NCBI GenBank assembly: GCA_948146395.1
Contig: OX411546.1
Coordinates: forward strand, 19,671,158 to 19,735,157
Direction: 5' to 3'
Source: Fragum whitleyi
Taxonomy: Eukaryota > Mollusca > Bivalvia > Cardiida > Cardiidae
DNA length: 64,000 nt
Within the stretch, counting starts at the first letter, position 1, and every line of letters begins with the position of its first letter. The notes under the pieces are model-generated. The model was given only the letters and a program-made list of their open reading frames with translations. It had not been told where the DNA came from and did no database searches. The position numbers and the translations under genes were made by a program. This document shows positions 20,772 through 32,288 of the stretch, one piece after another.

Positions 20772-21216
20772 AATATCATTGTGAAATCGACAAGGTGGAT
20801 GTTTTAGATTGATTTTTGAATGAAAATGAATAAGTGCGATGAGTGACTTTTGTCTGAAATAAGAGGGAGGTAATCCAATTTCGCTAATTTTGTACATGAT
20901 GAACAAAATAAGCTATATTTATTAATCAATTTATTAAAACATGCATACAAATTCTATAAATAACTTCCTATTTCTTCAAAAAAACAATCAGACGCTTATA
21001 CTATTCAATTCTATCACGTCAGTTAAATCGTCATTTTTTTCTAGCTATATTTATTTTGAATGTAGTTGTTGATCTTTTTTTTTTTTTTTAAGAGAATGTG
21101 GATCGTTGTTCAATGGTTTGAGTGGGTGTTTGAAATTTATTAATGGAGCGCTGAGTGAGCGTTTTAGAATGGTTTTGATTGAGATGAATGTCAATTTCAC
21201 GATGCTACTAAGTGTA
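20772..21216 (-). mobile_element. J-family MITE J8
   Basis: Left TCAATATCATTGTGAAATCG, right TTTCACGATGCTACTAAGTGTA; hairpin arms partly eroded; dense GAATGA words. It abuts the next MITE with only about ten bases between. Confidence 0.75.
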
Positions 21217-21225
21217 CTCCTGGGG

Positions 21226-21473
21226 TCTGTTTTATTCAACATTTTACGATCTTTTTTTGCGTAAGTCAAAAATTAAAGTTGCTTCTACATTAGTACATTG
21301 TAACTAGATATGGAATTCTGTCATGCGTAATCTCAATGGATTCGTCTTCTAAATACGGTTCCAATGAGATATTGAAAGGCAGAATCTAACAAAGAATGAA
21401 AACACCAGGTACAATTTGTGATTTTGACTTACGGTTAATTTTTACGTAAGAAGTTTAGTAAAACAGGCCCCAG
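21226..21473. mobile_element. Harbinger-like MITE (GGGGTCTGTTTTA ends)
   Basis: Terminal repeats: CTGGGGTCTGTTTTATTCAA on the left, GTAAAACAGGCCCCAGG on the right. Inner inverted repeats include GATATGGAATTCTGTC against GAATCTAAC-side sequence and CAATGGATTCG-side sequence. GGGGCC-type ends with TTTCA-like continuation recall PIF/Harbinger MITEs; superfamily is an inference. Confidence 0.68.
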
Positions 21474-21604
21474 GTCCCGATATTTTTTTTCTTTATGCTC
21501 ATCCGAGAATCTACTCAAACTTCAAATGGAGATTAGAGCTTTAATTCCGCTACAACGCTGATGATATTAAGTGACTTCAAATACTACTGACGCTACTGCC
21601 TCGC

Positions 21605-22042
21605 ATTCGGAACACCACTCGGCCAATCTCACGATCAACCTCGGATGTACTTAGACGGACTATTTTTAAAAGTTACGGGAAACTCTTGGAAAAATTCGAT
21701 GACGTCAGTTAAAATGGCGTTAGCCCTCGAAACTTTGAGTGAAAACATTCGACGTCGTCAACGCTACTCCTTTAAATCACTGACGTGAAATCATCGTATC
21801 CTTATATAAATATCTGAAGATTCTTGAATAACGACTGAAAAATCTTAATTTTTGAGAATGATTCGTCATTGTCAAAAATTAAGATTTTTCAGCCGTTATT
21901 TACTGTAAAAGATATAAATCCTCAGTGCTAGCTTTTCTTACAATGTTTCCGCCTAACAAAATGCACGATTTTGTTACATACCGCCTTACATACATCCGAG
22001 GTCTGTTGCAGTTTACGGAAATGGCCGAGTGATGTTCCGAAT
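21605..22042 (+). mobile_element. B-family MITE, full length (438 bp)
   Basis: Ends ATTCGGAACACCACTCGGCC and, in reverse, ATTCGGAACATCACTCGGCC. The long hairpin is at about 21,824-21,906 with apex GAATGATTCGTCATTGTC. The left half contains a short frame ending '...ALALETLSENIRRRQRYSFKSLT', also open in the 23,093 copy. That may be chance or the relic of a captured or transposase segment. Confidence 0.82.
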
Positions 22043-22559
22043 GGCTACTGTCGGAGACATCTTGAAAATGACATTCACACGATCAAAAGTATTATTATCG
22101 TTCAAAAACGCTTCAAAATCACGAAAAAGCTCAACAACTACATATAAATCGCTCATAACATTTCATGCGTTAAAAGACTTTTATTATTGATTATGGAAGC
22201 GTCTGATTGGTTCGTGATGAAATTGAAGACTATTTAGATGTCCTTTTCTTTTTCGTCTCGCGCAAAGGACATCCTTATTAGAAACTTTGCAGCCTATCCT
22301 AGGGGGTAAAGATTTAAAAAGAATTACATAACAGTTACCTCCCTTAACCCACTTCGCTAGACACAGATCACAGAGGGCCACCCTTCCTGCGTTTGAAGGT
22401 CAGTTCCTTTCCCTTTCGTGATACTGTAGTCTTTTTTAACATAATATACATTTGTACTTTTAAATTAATTGTATTTGTCGTCTCAGATTGATTCCATTCT
22501 TCGGTCAAATAAAGCAGGAAATTTCTTAGCGAAAAAAAAAAATCATTAAGTAGCTGCTC
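22043..22559. other. Nothing recognised
   Basis: A minus-strand frame of 95 codons (22,655-22,368) extends in from the neighbouring repeat and resembles no protein I know. Confidence 0.35.
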
Positions 22560-22785
22560 CCCTCTCTCATGGTGTCCCCTTAGGCGCCCTATGCGATAGG
22601 GGAGGGGCTGCCGAACGTCCTCCACTTCAACGGTTATGAACCTTGGAAATATCATGAAATATGGAGGTGACTTATAGGCCCATGGGGCCGGGTGTTTGAA
22701 ACCATTTTTTCATATGTTTGTATATTATATGTATAACACAAGTCACTATAATAAACAAATATTTACTTACTTACTTACTTTAGGA
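22560..22785 (+). mobile_element. 3' end of a non-LTR retrotransposon or SINE with (ACTT)n tail
   Basis: A GC-richer block (CCCTTAGGCGCCC..., CATGGGGCCGGGTG) leads into GTCACTATAATAAACAAATA and ends in ACTTACTTACTTACTT. A polyadenylation-like AATAAA followed directly by a short tandem tail is typical of LINE 3' ends. Only the end is here; no reverse-transcriptase frame is present. Confidence 0.6.
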
Positions 22786-22804
22786 CTTGCATGAGTATTC
22801 AATT

Positions 22805-22962
22805 GAAAGGATGTAACAGATACCGCTCATTTTGTTCAGTTTAAAAGCAGTGATATTGTATTACCTCCCTTTAATTTCATTCAAATCTTGCTAATCGCAC
22901 TCAATAAATTTCACTGCAAAAAATTCAAATGTCATTCACCTTGTCAATTTCACGATGTCTGT
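22805..22962 (+). mobile_element. J-family MITE J9, right half
   Basis: One hairpin arm (GCTCATTTTGTTCAG), TTACCTCCCTTTAATTTCAT and the end CACCTTGTCAATTTCACGAT are present. The left half is missing. Confidence 0.68.
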
Positions 22963-23092
22963 AGAGTTATTTACAAAGAGTTCTTCGAAATAAACGACAA
23001 TATTGATTATTTGTTATTGGCACATTTTTAAAGCAGTGATTTTTATTTCACTTTTATTGTTAGTTTTTATTCCGACTACAGGATTTCAGGTC

Positions 23093-23531
23093 ATTCGGAA
23101 AACCACTCGGCCAATCTCACGAACAACCTCGGTACTTAGACGGACTATTTTTAAAAATTACGGGAAACTCTTGGAAAAACTCGATGACGTAGTTAAAATG
23201 GCGTTAGCCCTCGAAACTTTGAGTGAAAACATTCGACGTCGCCAACGCTACTCGTTCAAGTCACTGACGTGAAACTATCGTATCCTTATATAAATATCTT
23301 TAGACTCTTAAATTTCGGCTGAAAAATCTTAATTTTTGAGAATGATTCGTCATTCTCAAAAATTAAGATTTTTCAGCCGTTATTTACTGTAAAAGATATA
23401 AATGTACAGTGCTAATTTTTTTTACACTGTTTTCGCCTAACAAAATGCACGATTTTGTTACATACCCATCCGCCGTACATACATCCGAGGTCTGTTGCAG
23501 TTTACGGAAATGGCCGAGTGATGCTCCGAAT
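23093..23531 (+). mobile_element. B-family MITE, full length, second copy
   Basis: TCATTCGGAAAACCACTCGG at the left and CCGAGTGATGCTCCGAATGA at the right. The central hairpin at about 23,312-23,384 has arms AAAATCTTAATTTTTGAGAA. It differs from the 21,605 copy by scattered changes, so the two are independent insertions or old duplicates. Confidence 0.82.
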
Positions 23532-23902
23532 GAGTAAGACTGTGCGGACTGCGCAGTCTGACTAGGATCGAAACTTTTCGCATTTTAATAATTTTCTGAA
23601 TATAGAATAATATATCTACCTTTCTGTGAAAGCATTTTTTAAAATGTTACCTTGGTTGGCCTCTACTAGAACCAATCTCTTTTTCAAATGTTTATTTTAC
23701 AGAGTTCCAATATGATCCCTTTTCGCGTGATGGGTCACATCTACATAATTCAAATGCTACAAGAATGTTTTTCTTGTGTTTAGAAAAACATATATCAGCA
23801 ACTTTCTGTTATGTATATTTTAATTCAATAAACCTGAATTATATTGTAAAAGCACATTCATGATTGAAAAAAAATTCAAGTAAAAACCACCAACATATAA
23901 CA

Positions 23903-24132
23903 CTATAACTCCTGTGTTTGCGTCATCATATAACTATGTCCTTTATTTGAGTGTTTATCCGTCTGTGTGTACGTGATGGAGTGTCCTGTGTGGCGAACAG
24001 CGTCATAGATCATTAAGGAAGTACAAATTAGAGCTAATAAGCCCGCTGCGGATGCTAATGATATTGAATATCCAAAATCATCAAAGTTCACCTTTACAAG
24101 AAAATAAATACACCCTGCTTCGATGGTTACAC
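23903..24132 (-). CDS. Claudin/PMP22-like membrane protein, last exon (TM3 end to C-terminus)
   Basis: The acceptor TTCTTTTCAG is followed by phase-1 coding sequence for 75 aa and TAG. It completes the glycine split at the junction with the exon at 36,343-36,483. It encodes the rest of a helix (VTIEAGCIYFLVKV), a short Asp-rich loop (NFDD), a helix (GYSISLASAAGLLALICTSL) and a polar cytosolic tail (IYDAVRHTGHSITYTQTDK..., ending MTQTQEL). A small loop between TM3 and TM4 followed by FGYS at the start of TM4 is usual in invertebrate claudin-like proteins. Other four-helix families (PMP22, EMP, calcium-channel gamma) remain possible. A TTTATT at 23,691-23,696 could be the polyadenylation signal. 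Confidence 0.72.
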
Positions 24133-24491
24133 CTGAAAAGAAAGAATATGATGAATAAATAATTTTACATCGATTTAAGAAATTATCAAAACCCAATTCT
24201 TTTAAGATTATGTATCATAAAAGACCCTCCGACGCGTCGTTGATGCCCTATCGACGATTTTTTTTGTAAAATATAGTATACAGTTGGCGACAAGTCGATG
24301 ACAGATTAGTGCATCGGCCGATTCAAAAACGGGAACATCTAAGATCGGTGGCGCTTTGGTAAACTTTATCCCGAATATAACACTGTGCCATGTATTGCTT
24401 ACAAATCTCTAGGGCATCATCTTACGGTCCCTTTGCGGTTACCACACATATACCGTATGACGTCCGTGCCGTTTATAGTAGATCGTGTTAG

Positions 24492-24935
24492 TACAGTAAA
24501 CAACGTCGTGAAATTTTAAAACAAGATGAATGATCTTGGAATAATTTTGGAATGAAATTGAATGAGTGAATAGAGCGGGTTTTGGGTGAAATTAAAGGGA
24601 GGAAATCAAATATCGTAATTTTTGTTCAAGATGAACAAAATAAGCTATATTTATTACCTCCCTTTAATAGAATATACGTTCTTTTCTGTTGGTGTGTCTT
24701 CGAATTTCAATTGAACACTTTAAACCTCACAGCCAATAAAATAGTAGAACAATTTTATCGATTTGAATTAAATGTTGATCGTCTTGAACGATTTCGAGAT
24801 GTTTTCTAAAGATTGTTTCGGAGTAGTTTTGATCGATTTGAGCGAGTGTTCGGTATGAATGAATGAAGCGCTGAGTGAATGGTTCAGAATGATTTTGATC
24901 AGAATGAGTGTCAGTTTCACGATTTTTTAAATGTA
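24492..24935 (-). mobile_element. J-family MITE J10
   Basis: TACAGTAAACAACGTCGTGA on the left, TTTCACGATTTTTTAAATGTA on the right; hairpin arms TTTTTGTTCAAGATGAAC; GAATGA/GAGTGA words on both sides. Confidence 0.8.
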
Positions 24936-26762
24936 GATTTCACGTTCTCTGTGCGTGGGTCGCCCGATTACCTTGTGCGAATACCGAAAAAAAAATGTTA
25001 CTGATTTATGAAATGCTATGCGGGCATCGCACGGTTTTTAAACACATAGGCCGTAAGAAACGAAATCGTACGATGTCAAAAGAAGCATACAAAAATAATA
25101 TCGCACGACGTCCGTGGCAAATGTAATCAAAGCACTGGAAGTACTGATGTGGAAGTTTCTGTTGGCATACTAGAGAGATGCTTCCATTTCTTGAGAAAAG
25201 AGACATTTTACATATAAAATTACGATAAAAGGAAAAATGACCTGACCCATTGTTCGCATCATGCTTCATATTTACATTTCTCAACATATATCGTCGATCG
25301 CCAACAAAAGTCCTGTAATTACAAGTTCGATAACTTTCGGCATTATGCTAGGTATAGTTTAAAGAGTGACTGCCTGATCCATTGGGTATAAAAGGAAAGA
25401 AATGACAATTAGATGATCTAGGTTATTATTCTTATTTTGTAATCGATTATCCGTAATCTCATAATTAAAATTATGGTGTAATCTGCTAAAAAAAAGCTAT
25501 AAAATGATAATAATTAATTGTTCCGCGATTTTCATTCTCAAATAAGGAAAGAAAGGGTAAGTGTTTATTTAAACACGTAAAAAAATACAGACACACGCCT
25601 CGAGATTGGCTGTCGCGCGTTGAAAAGTAAAGTAAAACCCCTTTGCATAAACCTTTATTTCACGACCTGAATGCTTTACTTTACCTGCTCGGGCTGTATT
25701 GGTATTCATGTGTATTCCGGTATTTCCGTTAATTGACCATTGTTTTATATACTTTAGTAGTGTCCATTCCAGTTATTCCATTCACCAAGTTTTCATGAGT
25801 GACCTCCTATAGACCATTGGGAAATAAGGGGCAAATTACTCACTCTGCCTTAAAAGTAGTTCTACGCAATCAAAATATTCACCCAATCTCAAAATTGCAT
25901 ATGATTTCGCACTTAAAAGATGTCTTTGAGGTTTCAACAAGTCATGTAGAATCCTTGTTTCACTCTATTTTTAAAATGCATAGTTGTTAGACGGATACAA
26001 TTCTTGAAAAAGAGTTAATTGAATCTTAGTGAGCACTACTGTTTTGAAAACCTATTAGCATCTGACAGGATTGTTCTTACGCAGTATTAACACTGGTGAG
26101 CGTAAACGTCCACCAAAAACGGGCTTGGGAGAGAAAAAGACCATCGCGAAAGGGCGAAAGGTAAATTTAGATATATGTCACCTGTTCGAATATAAAGTTC
26201 GTTCTTATACAGTAAAGAAAGGACATAGAAAACATACTTTGAGAACTGAAAAACATTTCACATACAGCAAAGGCCACTTAAGGTCCATATCTGAAGAAGT
26301 ATTTAAAAAGAAAAAAAAACTAAAAGCAAGCCCGGCTAAGGAAGTGGAACCGTAATAGTTCCGGAAGATATCGGATGTAATGCTCTATCACAAAGTTTAC
26401 CGAGGTTTACTAATGAAAATCAAAAGGAAACATTTGTTTACTCTGTTAAAGACCATTTCTTCAAAATCGTTGCGGAACTATTAGGATCCAATACCTTAAG
26501 CCCTTTTATAAAGAGCCCTATTTTGTACGTGATAGTTTGCACAGAATTCTTTGATTTATAGATATGTGAATAATACGCTGTATAAACGTTTCCCTAATAC
26601 CTATTACAACAGTAAATGGACAAAAAAGACTTAAAGCATTTTGATTTACCTCGTGAATCAATCATAAATAAATTTCTTCTCAAGAATGTAATGCATACAT
26701 ATTAGGTAATTTGCATGAAAACGGAGACGTGCAGATACATAGCAATAACAATGGGCTTTGTA
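24936..26762. other. No recognised gene or repeat
   Basis: Two basic plus-strand frames (25,799-25,990, 63 codons; 26,071-26,355, 94 codons, very Lys/Arg-rich) are unidentified. Neither has clear splice sites. An inverted pair AAAGTAAAGTAAAACC / GCTTTACTTTACC spans about 25,625-25,685. Confidence 0.4.
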
Positions 26763-26985
26763 CAGCTAGTAAAATCGCGAAATTGACATTCGCTCCGATA
26801 AACTGCACTATAAAAACTCATTAGAGGATTCATTCATTCATTATTCATTCGTTTGTTCATTCATTCAATACACTCACTCATAAACGATCCGAAATAATTT
26901 AAAGTCGCTTCGAAATCCTAAAAAACGATGGCCATTTCATCCACATCTGTAAAATCTTTCGACGATTTAATTGACTAGATGGGTT
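26763..26985 (+). mobile_element. J-family MITE J11, left half
   Basis: GCTAGTAAAATCGCGAAATTG, then ATTCATTC/ACTCACTC words; it lacks the right half and hairpin. Confidence 0.65.
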
Positions 26986-27078
26986 TATTTTAGTGACCGA
27001 TTGATTCGTGAAGACACAAAACAAAACAGGACATAGGTTTTGATAGGCCGGGAAAAGGTGCAGTTGTATTTAAAAAAA

Positions 27079-27222
27079 AATCAGCCCTGCGTTCAGGATC
27101 ACCAAACGGTGCAAACAGTTTTCCATTTGAACCCCGCTTCGCACGTGCGCTTGCGTGCGAAGCGGGGTTCAAGTGGAAAACTGTTTGCACCGTTTGGTGA
27201 TCCTGAACGCAGGGCTGATTTA
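27079..27222. mobile_element. L-family palindrome, nearly perfect (144 bp)
   Basis: The arms start AAATCAGCCCTGCGTTCAGG and meet at a small centre near 27,151 (CACGTGCGCTTGCGTG). I count only a handful of mispairs over about 70 bp of stem. Two long frames on opposite strands read almost the same peptide, as expected for a palindrome. The high symmetry suggests it is young compared with the other L copies. Confidence 0.88.
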
Positions 27223-27261
27223 TTTCCGATTGGACGAAATAAGCTTTCATAGATTACCTCT

Positions 27262-27678
27262 CTTTCTTAAATGCTTTTTGGTTCTTTATCGAGAATAAAC
27301 GGTAGATCATCACTTGATAATCTCACCGCAAAAGCAGTGAAATTATCAAAAACTTATACCATATTTTTGTGCATTTCATCCTATCTGACGTCATCCATGC
27401 GGGGCGAGTTAAGTGACGTCACAATGAACGTTGCATAGCAATCGCGTGAAAAATGATGCGCTTTACGAAAATATGTACTATAAATTTCACATTAGTCTCA
27501 TTATTGCATAAAAGAAATAGAATAATCGTTTGTTTTCGAGTAAGATCGATTAAATTTTCATTTCGTTAACAAAAGCTATATTTTCACTCGTTGCTCTGCC
27601 ACTAATGAAAATATAGCTTTTGTTGTTCACTCACTGACATATAAATCGATCTTACACGGAAACAAAAGATTAACCTCT
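27262..27678 (+). mobile_element. C-family element C3
   Basis: TTAAATGCTTTTTGGTTC start; TGACGTCA at 27,386 and 27,414 (28 bp apart); palindrome tail 27,525-27,678 with apex GTTGCTCTGCCAC; the end reads AGATTAACCTCTA. It is followed directly by the right half of a J element. Confidence 0.75.
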
Positions 27679-28440
27679 ATTAAATACCATTCAAAACTCG
27701 CTCCTCCAACTCATTTATCATTATTTGGAAATTATTCAAAATCAACCACTTTGTCTATTTCAAGATGTTGTTAACTGTACTTATTAGCCATGCATTTATT
27801 ATGTTTTTAACTATACCTATTAGCCATGCAGTAATTATATCGATTTCCGATTAGTCTATAGATTATTAGCCTGCGCGTGACATTTAAACTACTGAGAATA
27901 GAAACCGGAAGATATAGAGAATAATCGTTTGTTTTCGAGTAAGATCGATTAATATTTAATTTCGTGAACTACAAAAGCTATATTTTCACTCGTGGCTATG
28001 CCACTCGTGAAGATATAACTTTTGTTGTTTACTCTTGAAATGAAATATAAATCGATCTTACACGGAAACAAACGATTATCCTCTATTAAATACCATTCAA
28101 AACGTGCCCTCAACTCCTCCAACTCATTTATCATTATTTGGAAATCATTCAAAATCATCCACTTTGTCTATTTCAAGATGTTGTTAACTATACCTATTAG
28201 CCATGCATTAATTATATCGATTTCCGATAAAATCTAGTATATAATCCTGTGCGTGACATTTTAACAACTACGAATAGAAACCGGAAGATGTAGAGAATAA
28301 TCGTTTGTTCCAGTGAAAGATCGATTTATATTCCATTTCGAGAACAACAACAGCTATATTTTCGTGAATATAACTTTTGTTGTTCACAAAATAAAATATT
28401 AATCGATCTTTATCGGAAATAAAAAAAAAGTATTCTATTT
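27530..28440 (+). repeat. Composite tandem array: C palindrome plus J half, 2.4 units
   Basis: Each unit is a C-type palindrome (AATAATCGTTTG...CGATTATCCTCTA), the right half of a J element (ACCATTCAAAAC...TTCAAGATGTTGTTAACT) and a unique link (TATTAGCCATGCA...GAAACCGGAAGAT). Units start at about 27,530, 27,914 and 28,291; the last stops after the palindrome. Spacing is about 380 bp. Confidence 0.75.
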
Positions 28441-28539
28441 CTTAAATGCAAAATTGAGCTTGTCATTATGCTTGTGATATTATCTACGTGGCCTAGTGAA
28501 ACTTAAATTTGACCTGAGATTAACTTGACTACAGCTACA

Positions 28540-28945
28540 TTTACATTGTGAAATTGACATTCATCTCAATCTAAACCATTCTAAGTTCTTAGCGCTCCAT
28601 TCATTCAAAACACTCTCTTAAACCATTAAAAACGCTCAGAACTCGCTGAAAAATCATATAACAACAACTTCGTTCAAAATAAAAATAGCTCGGAAAAAAA
28701 TCGGGATTTCACTTATTTAATTGAAATTATAAGCGTCTGATAAGATCTAGAAGAAATAGGAGGCTAATTTTAGAACATATATGCAAATTTGTTAAAGGGG
28801 GGTAATCAATATCTCTAATTTTGTTCATCCTGAACAAAATTTGCGATATTGAATTCACTCAAAACTTGCTCCACAAACTCATTTAATTTCGTTCAAAACC
28901 ATCCAAAATTATTCATTTGTCAATTTCTCGATGTTGTTCACTGTA
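28540..28945 (+). mobile_element. J-family MITE J13
   Basis: TACATTTACATTGTGAAATTG on the left, TCTCGATGTTGTTCACTGTA on the right; hairpin arms TAATTTTGTTCATCC and GAACAAAATTTGCGATA. Confidence 0.8.
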
Positions 28946-30048
28946 CCTCCGATAGTCAATCAATACAATCATCGTAAAATGTTGCTTGTTCATGACATGA
29001 ATAATCGACGAGGTTCGGACGGCTGGCTGCATTAGGGAGACTGGTCCAATAGGTCTCTTGTGCTTTGAAAAGCCTAATCAAGAAAAAATATCCCAACTTT
29101 GACCAGATAACTCCAGATTAAGATACTAACATATCTATCTCTATTCAACTTGTTAGGTTATGTACTGCCGTTTTATTTAGGGTTGATGTTGTTGTTGTTG
29201 TTGTTGTCGTTATTGTTGTTGTATTTTTTGAGAATCGCTCTCAAGATCTAAAATGAACAAAGAGGATCCTGTTGGTAAACGATGTATTTAATTCCACGAA
29301 TTCACATGTAATTTTTTTTTTAAACATATTTACAAAATATAAAAATGTAAAGATAATCATAAGATAAAGGTCAATTATATAGGAGATTGTATAAATTTAC
29401 CAAACAACATCTGGAATTGTGTAGAATAGATGTTGCGTTAGCAGACGACAATTTTGATTTGTTGGTCTTCGTTTAATCATATTGTCATTCTCGTAAATCG
29501 AAAATGATCTTATTATTGAACGAAGATGAGTTTGGTTGAAATATAGAGATTAATTGAAAGTGTTCAATAATTGCAAATACAATATACTCAAAATGTTAAC
29601 TTACATTTCATTACAAAGCGACAAATGTTTTCTGCTCGTTTGGTTATAAAATGGTTTTATTTATCAAAATCTTCAACACAACGATCAGTCCGATCAATGC
29701 CGAGATTTTCAACTACATTTGTCGCAATGTTTACATATACATTTCCTATAACAAATACGTATTGTCTCATAAATCAAGTCAACGTTTCCTTTCCAACAAT
29801 GTTTTCAAATAAGTCAAAATATTGCATTTTTCAAGTGAACAATAATGTTTGAAATATGCATCTTTTCCCACAACGTTTTATTCATTTTAACGAGTTCGTT
29901 TTAACAATAATTTGAACCAATAATAATAGTAAAAGTAGAGTGATTATAATGAAGCATCTTTTCCCACAATGTTTTCAATCGTTTAAACAATGAGTTGAAA
30001 ATATAATGAAAAAAATAAATGTAAAATTAAACGTAAATTCTGACTTAC
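28946..30048. other. Unassigned; TTG microsatellite and unidentified 93-codon ORF
   Basis: GTTGTTGTTGTTGTTG at 29,187-29,225. The plus-strand frame 29,571-29,852 is hydrophobic-mixed, with no domain I can name. First copy of the 68-bp repeat at 29,248-29,315. Confidence 0.4.
29248..29315. repeat. 68-bp direct repeat, copy 1
   Basis: Identical or nearly so to 30,049-30,116 (CTAAAATGAACAAAGAGGAT...). On the minus strand it is preceded by a run of A and ends ...CATTTTAG followed by ATCTTG. Confidence 0.88.
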
Positions 30049-30116
30049 CTAAAATGAACAAAGAGGATCCTGTTGGTAAACGATGTATTTAATTCCACGA
30101 ATTCACATGTAATTTT
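30049..30116. repeat. 68-bp direct repeat, copy 2, ending at a splice-donor-like site
   Basis: On the minus strand the repeat ends ...CATTTTAG and is followed at once by GTAAGT, a consensus donor. The similarity with copy 1 stops exactly there. Confidence 0.88.
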
Positions 30117-32288
30117 GAAATCACTGTGAGAACCCGCGGATTATATCCGATCTCGTCGGACACCGCTGATCAATCAGGATCCATATGTTTACTTACTCAA
30201 CCAATGGCAATTTCCGTAGATCAAAAAGCGAGTAAGATTTCTCATGTCAAAAAACTGTAAAAGTGTCATATTTTTGTCGGCGTCACCCAGCCAGATTGAG
30301 CCGATAGGTGTTTTCTCAAACAATAAGCTAGAATGTCCTAGGTAAACAACGTAATAATCATTTCAAAGAAAGTTTGATTGATTTCCGGCCAACAAAGGAT
30401 CAAAAATAGCTATCGGTCTATAACTGTCAAAACCTAATAATCTATGCCTACGGCTAGTAAAAATTGTTTATACAAGATTTCGATCGAATAGTAAAAAAAT
30501 TAAGTCGACTTATTTGCTTGGAAAAGTTTTTGAAATTTGCAATAAAATCTATGAAAATTGAACACAATTTGTCGCTGCATAAAAGTTATTACGAATTCCT
30601 AATTCCTATACCAAAGCATAAATGTTCGTCTTACATTTTGGAAATTGTTTTCATTTCTAGAACTAAGAAACATTAACAAGAAAGAGTAACACAATGCGTC
30701 GACTATACATCTGATCACGAGATAAGCCCTCCGCTATGATGTTTTACGAGAATTCATCGACCTTCTTACGTCAGACTGAACTTGTTATCGAGCCATCAGA
30801 TTTAATCTTTATGCTGATTATGTAAGAAGTATGCGAATACTTAGACATAGTTTTTTCTTTGATTAAACTGTATATGATACAACAAATGCCAACAAAAGTC
30901 TTGCAAATTATCTAATATTTATGTGGTCCGTCATGAAGAAAAGGCCAATAGGGAAAAAAGTGAAATAGACATTTGAAAAAAAAAAGCAACAAAGTACAAA
31001 AGAAAAAAAAAAACATACAAAAAAAAAAAAAAAAAAAAAAAAAACACCGACATTTGAGATCCAGTGGGGGTGAAAATGGAGTTGCATTTCAGAACTGTTT
31101 GTATATGAATCTATAATTTGGGATAATTACAAATGGGCTTGTGCATAATATTTACAACAATTTCAAATATATCCTTAGTGAAGGCTCTGACCAGCCTGTG
31201 CATCTGCACATTCTGACCAGAGTCTTCACCATGCATTTAGTAGATAGATAAGTCTCAAAGCATCTATAGACCATCAGGTAACTTTATATTTTCAGTATGC
31301 GACTTTCAATGCTACTCAAAGGTTGAACCTCACAAACGTTTCAGAACGTTGGAAATGTCATGCACAGGCTCAAATATATTTTAAAATCCAGAAAAAATGT
31401 CCAAAAGCAAAAGCCTTTGTTTTTCGCGCATTGTTTATCAAGATACTTTTTTCGCACTCTCGGTATAGCCCCCTGGGCCCAGGCGGAGACTGAATTTTGA
31501 TGTTACATATTAACTTAGAACTATATCGAGTGTAAGTTTATTCTGTTGTTCATCAACATATTTTCGATTCTTATAGTTTTATATGTACAAGTAAAAAATA
31601 AAAAAAGCCATACATAGAAAATGGCATCAATAGCTACATGAATGGTATTGGAAAATGTTTTCAGGATGAACACCGCCCAAGACCTTTTTAAGTCAACCTT
31701 GATACTGAAAAAATCGTCCTACCATCGAAGACTTTTAATAATAGACGTTTACTTAAAGAATGATCTCAGTTTATTGTAGAATCACATCTGCTCCCAATTC
31801 ATTTCATTGACGAAGACTGGCATTTATTTACAATCCGATTAAACTCCAAAAAAAAAGAAGAAAAAAAAAAGAATTTTCCCAAAATAAGGGCAATCGAGAA
31901 AAGCCGAGTCATCTTTGGAATGCAAAGGGTAGCATCGTTCCTTTGTCCTTTATCTATTTGTACATCCATCTTATGATGCACATTTGGCAAACATGGAATA
32001 TTTGTGAATAGGCACTCAGATTCTTCATGACACTTATTTGGCCCAGTTTGCTATCAGTGTGTGCCATCATCACTAAAACACAGATAACGCAACACACGAA
32101 TTGTTTATGTAAAGTTTGCCGATCAACGTGTTGATAAAACGTAATGAGCACGTCACTAAAGTGACAGTAACGAAAGAACGTTTTGATCTTGATCAAGGTC
32201 ACAGCAATACATGCCTATACAGTTCTTGTATTTGTGCTCAGTCAAAAACCTAAAGCATTGTTTACATTGGATACAAAAGATTGAATAT
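30117..32288. other. No recognised gene; poly(A) run and U-family copy
   Basis: One plus frame of 70 codons (30,464-30,676) is unidentified. A long A run lies at 31,018-31,044. A worn U-family MITE spans about 31,130-31,375 (GGAAATGTCATGCACAGGC at its right end). Confidence 0.4.

Noticed and set aside
26990..27252. Similar peptides on opposite strands
   Set aside because: Consequence of the L palindrome.
29571..29852. 93-codon plus frame
   Set aside because: No recognisable motif, no splice signals, not repeated in the window; kept only as an unidentified ORF.
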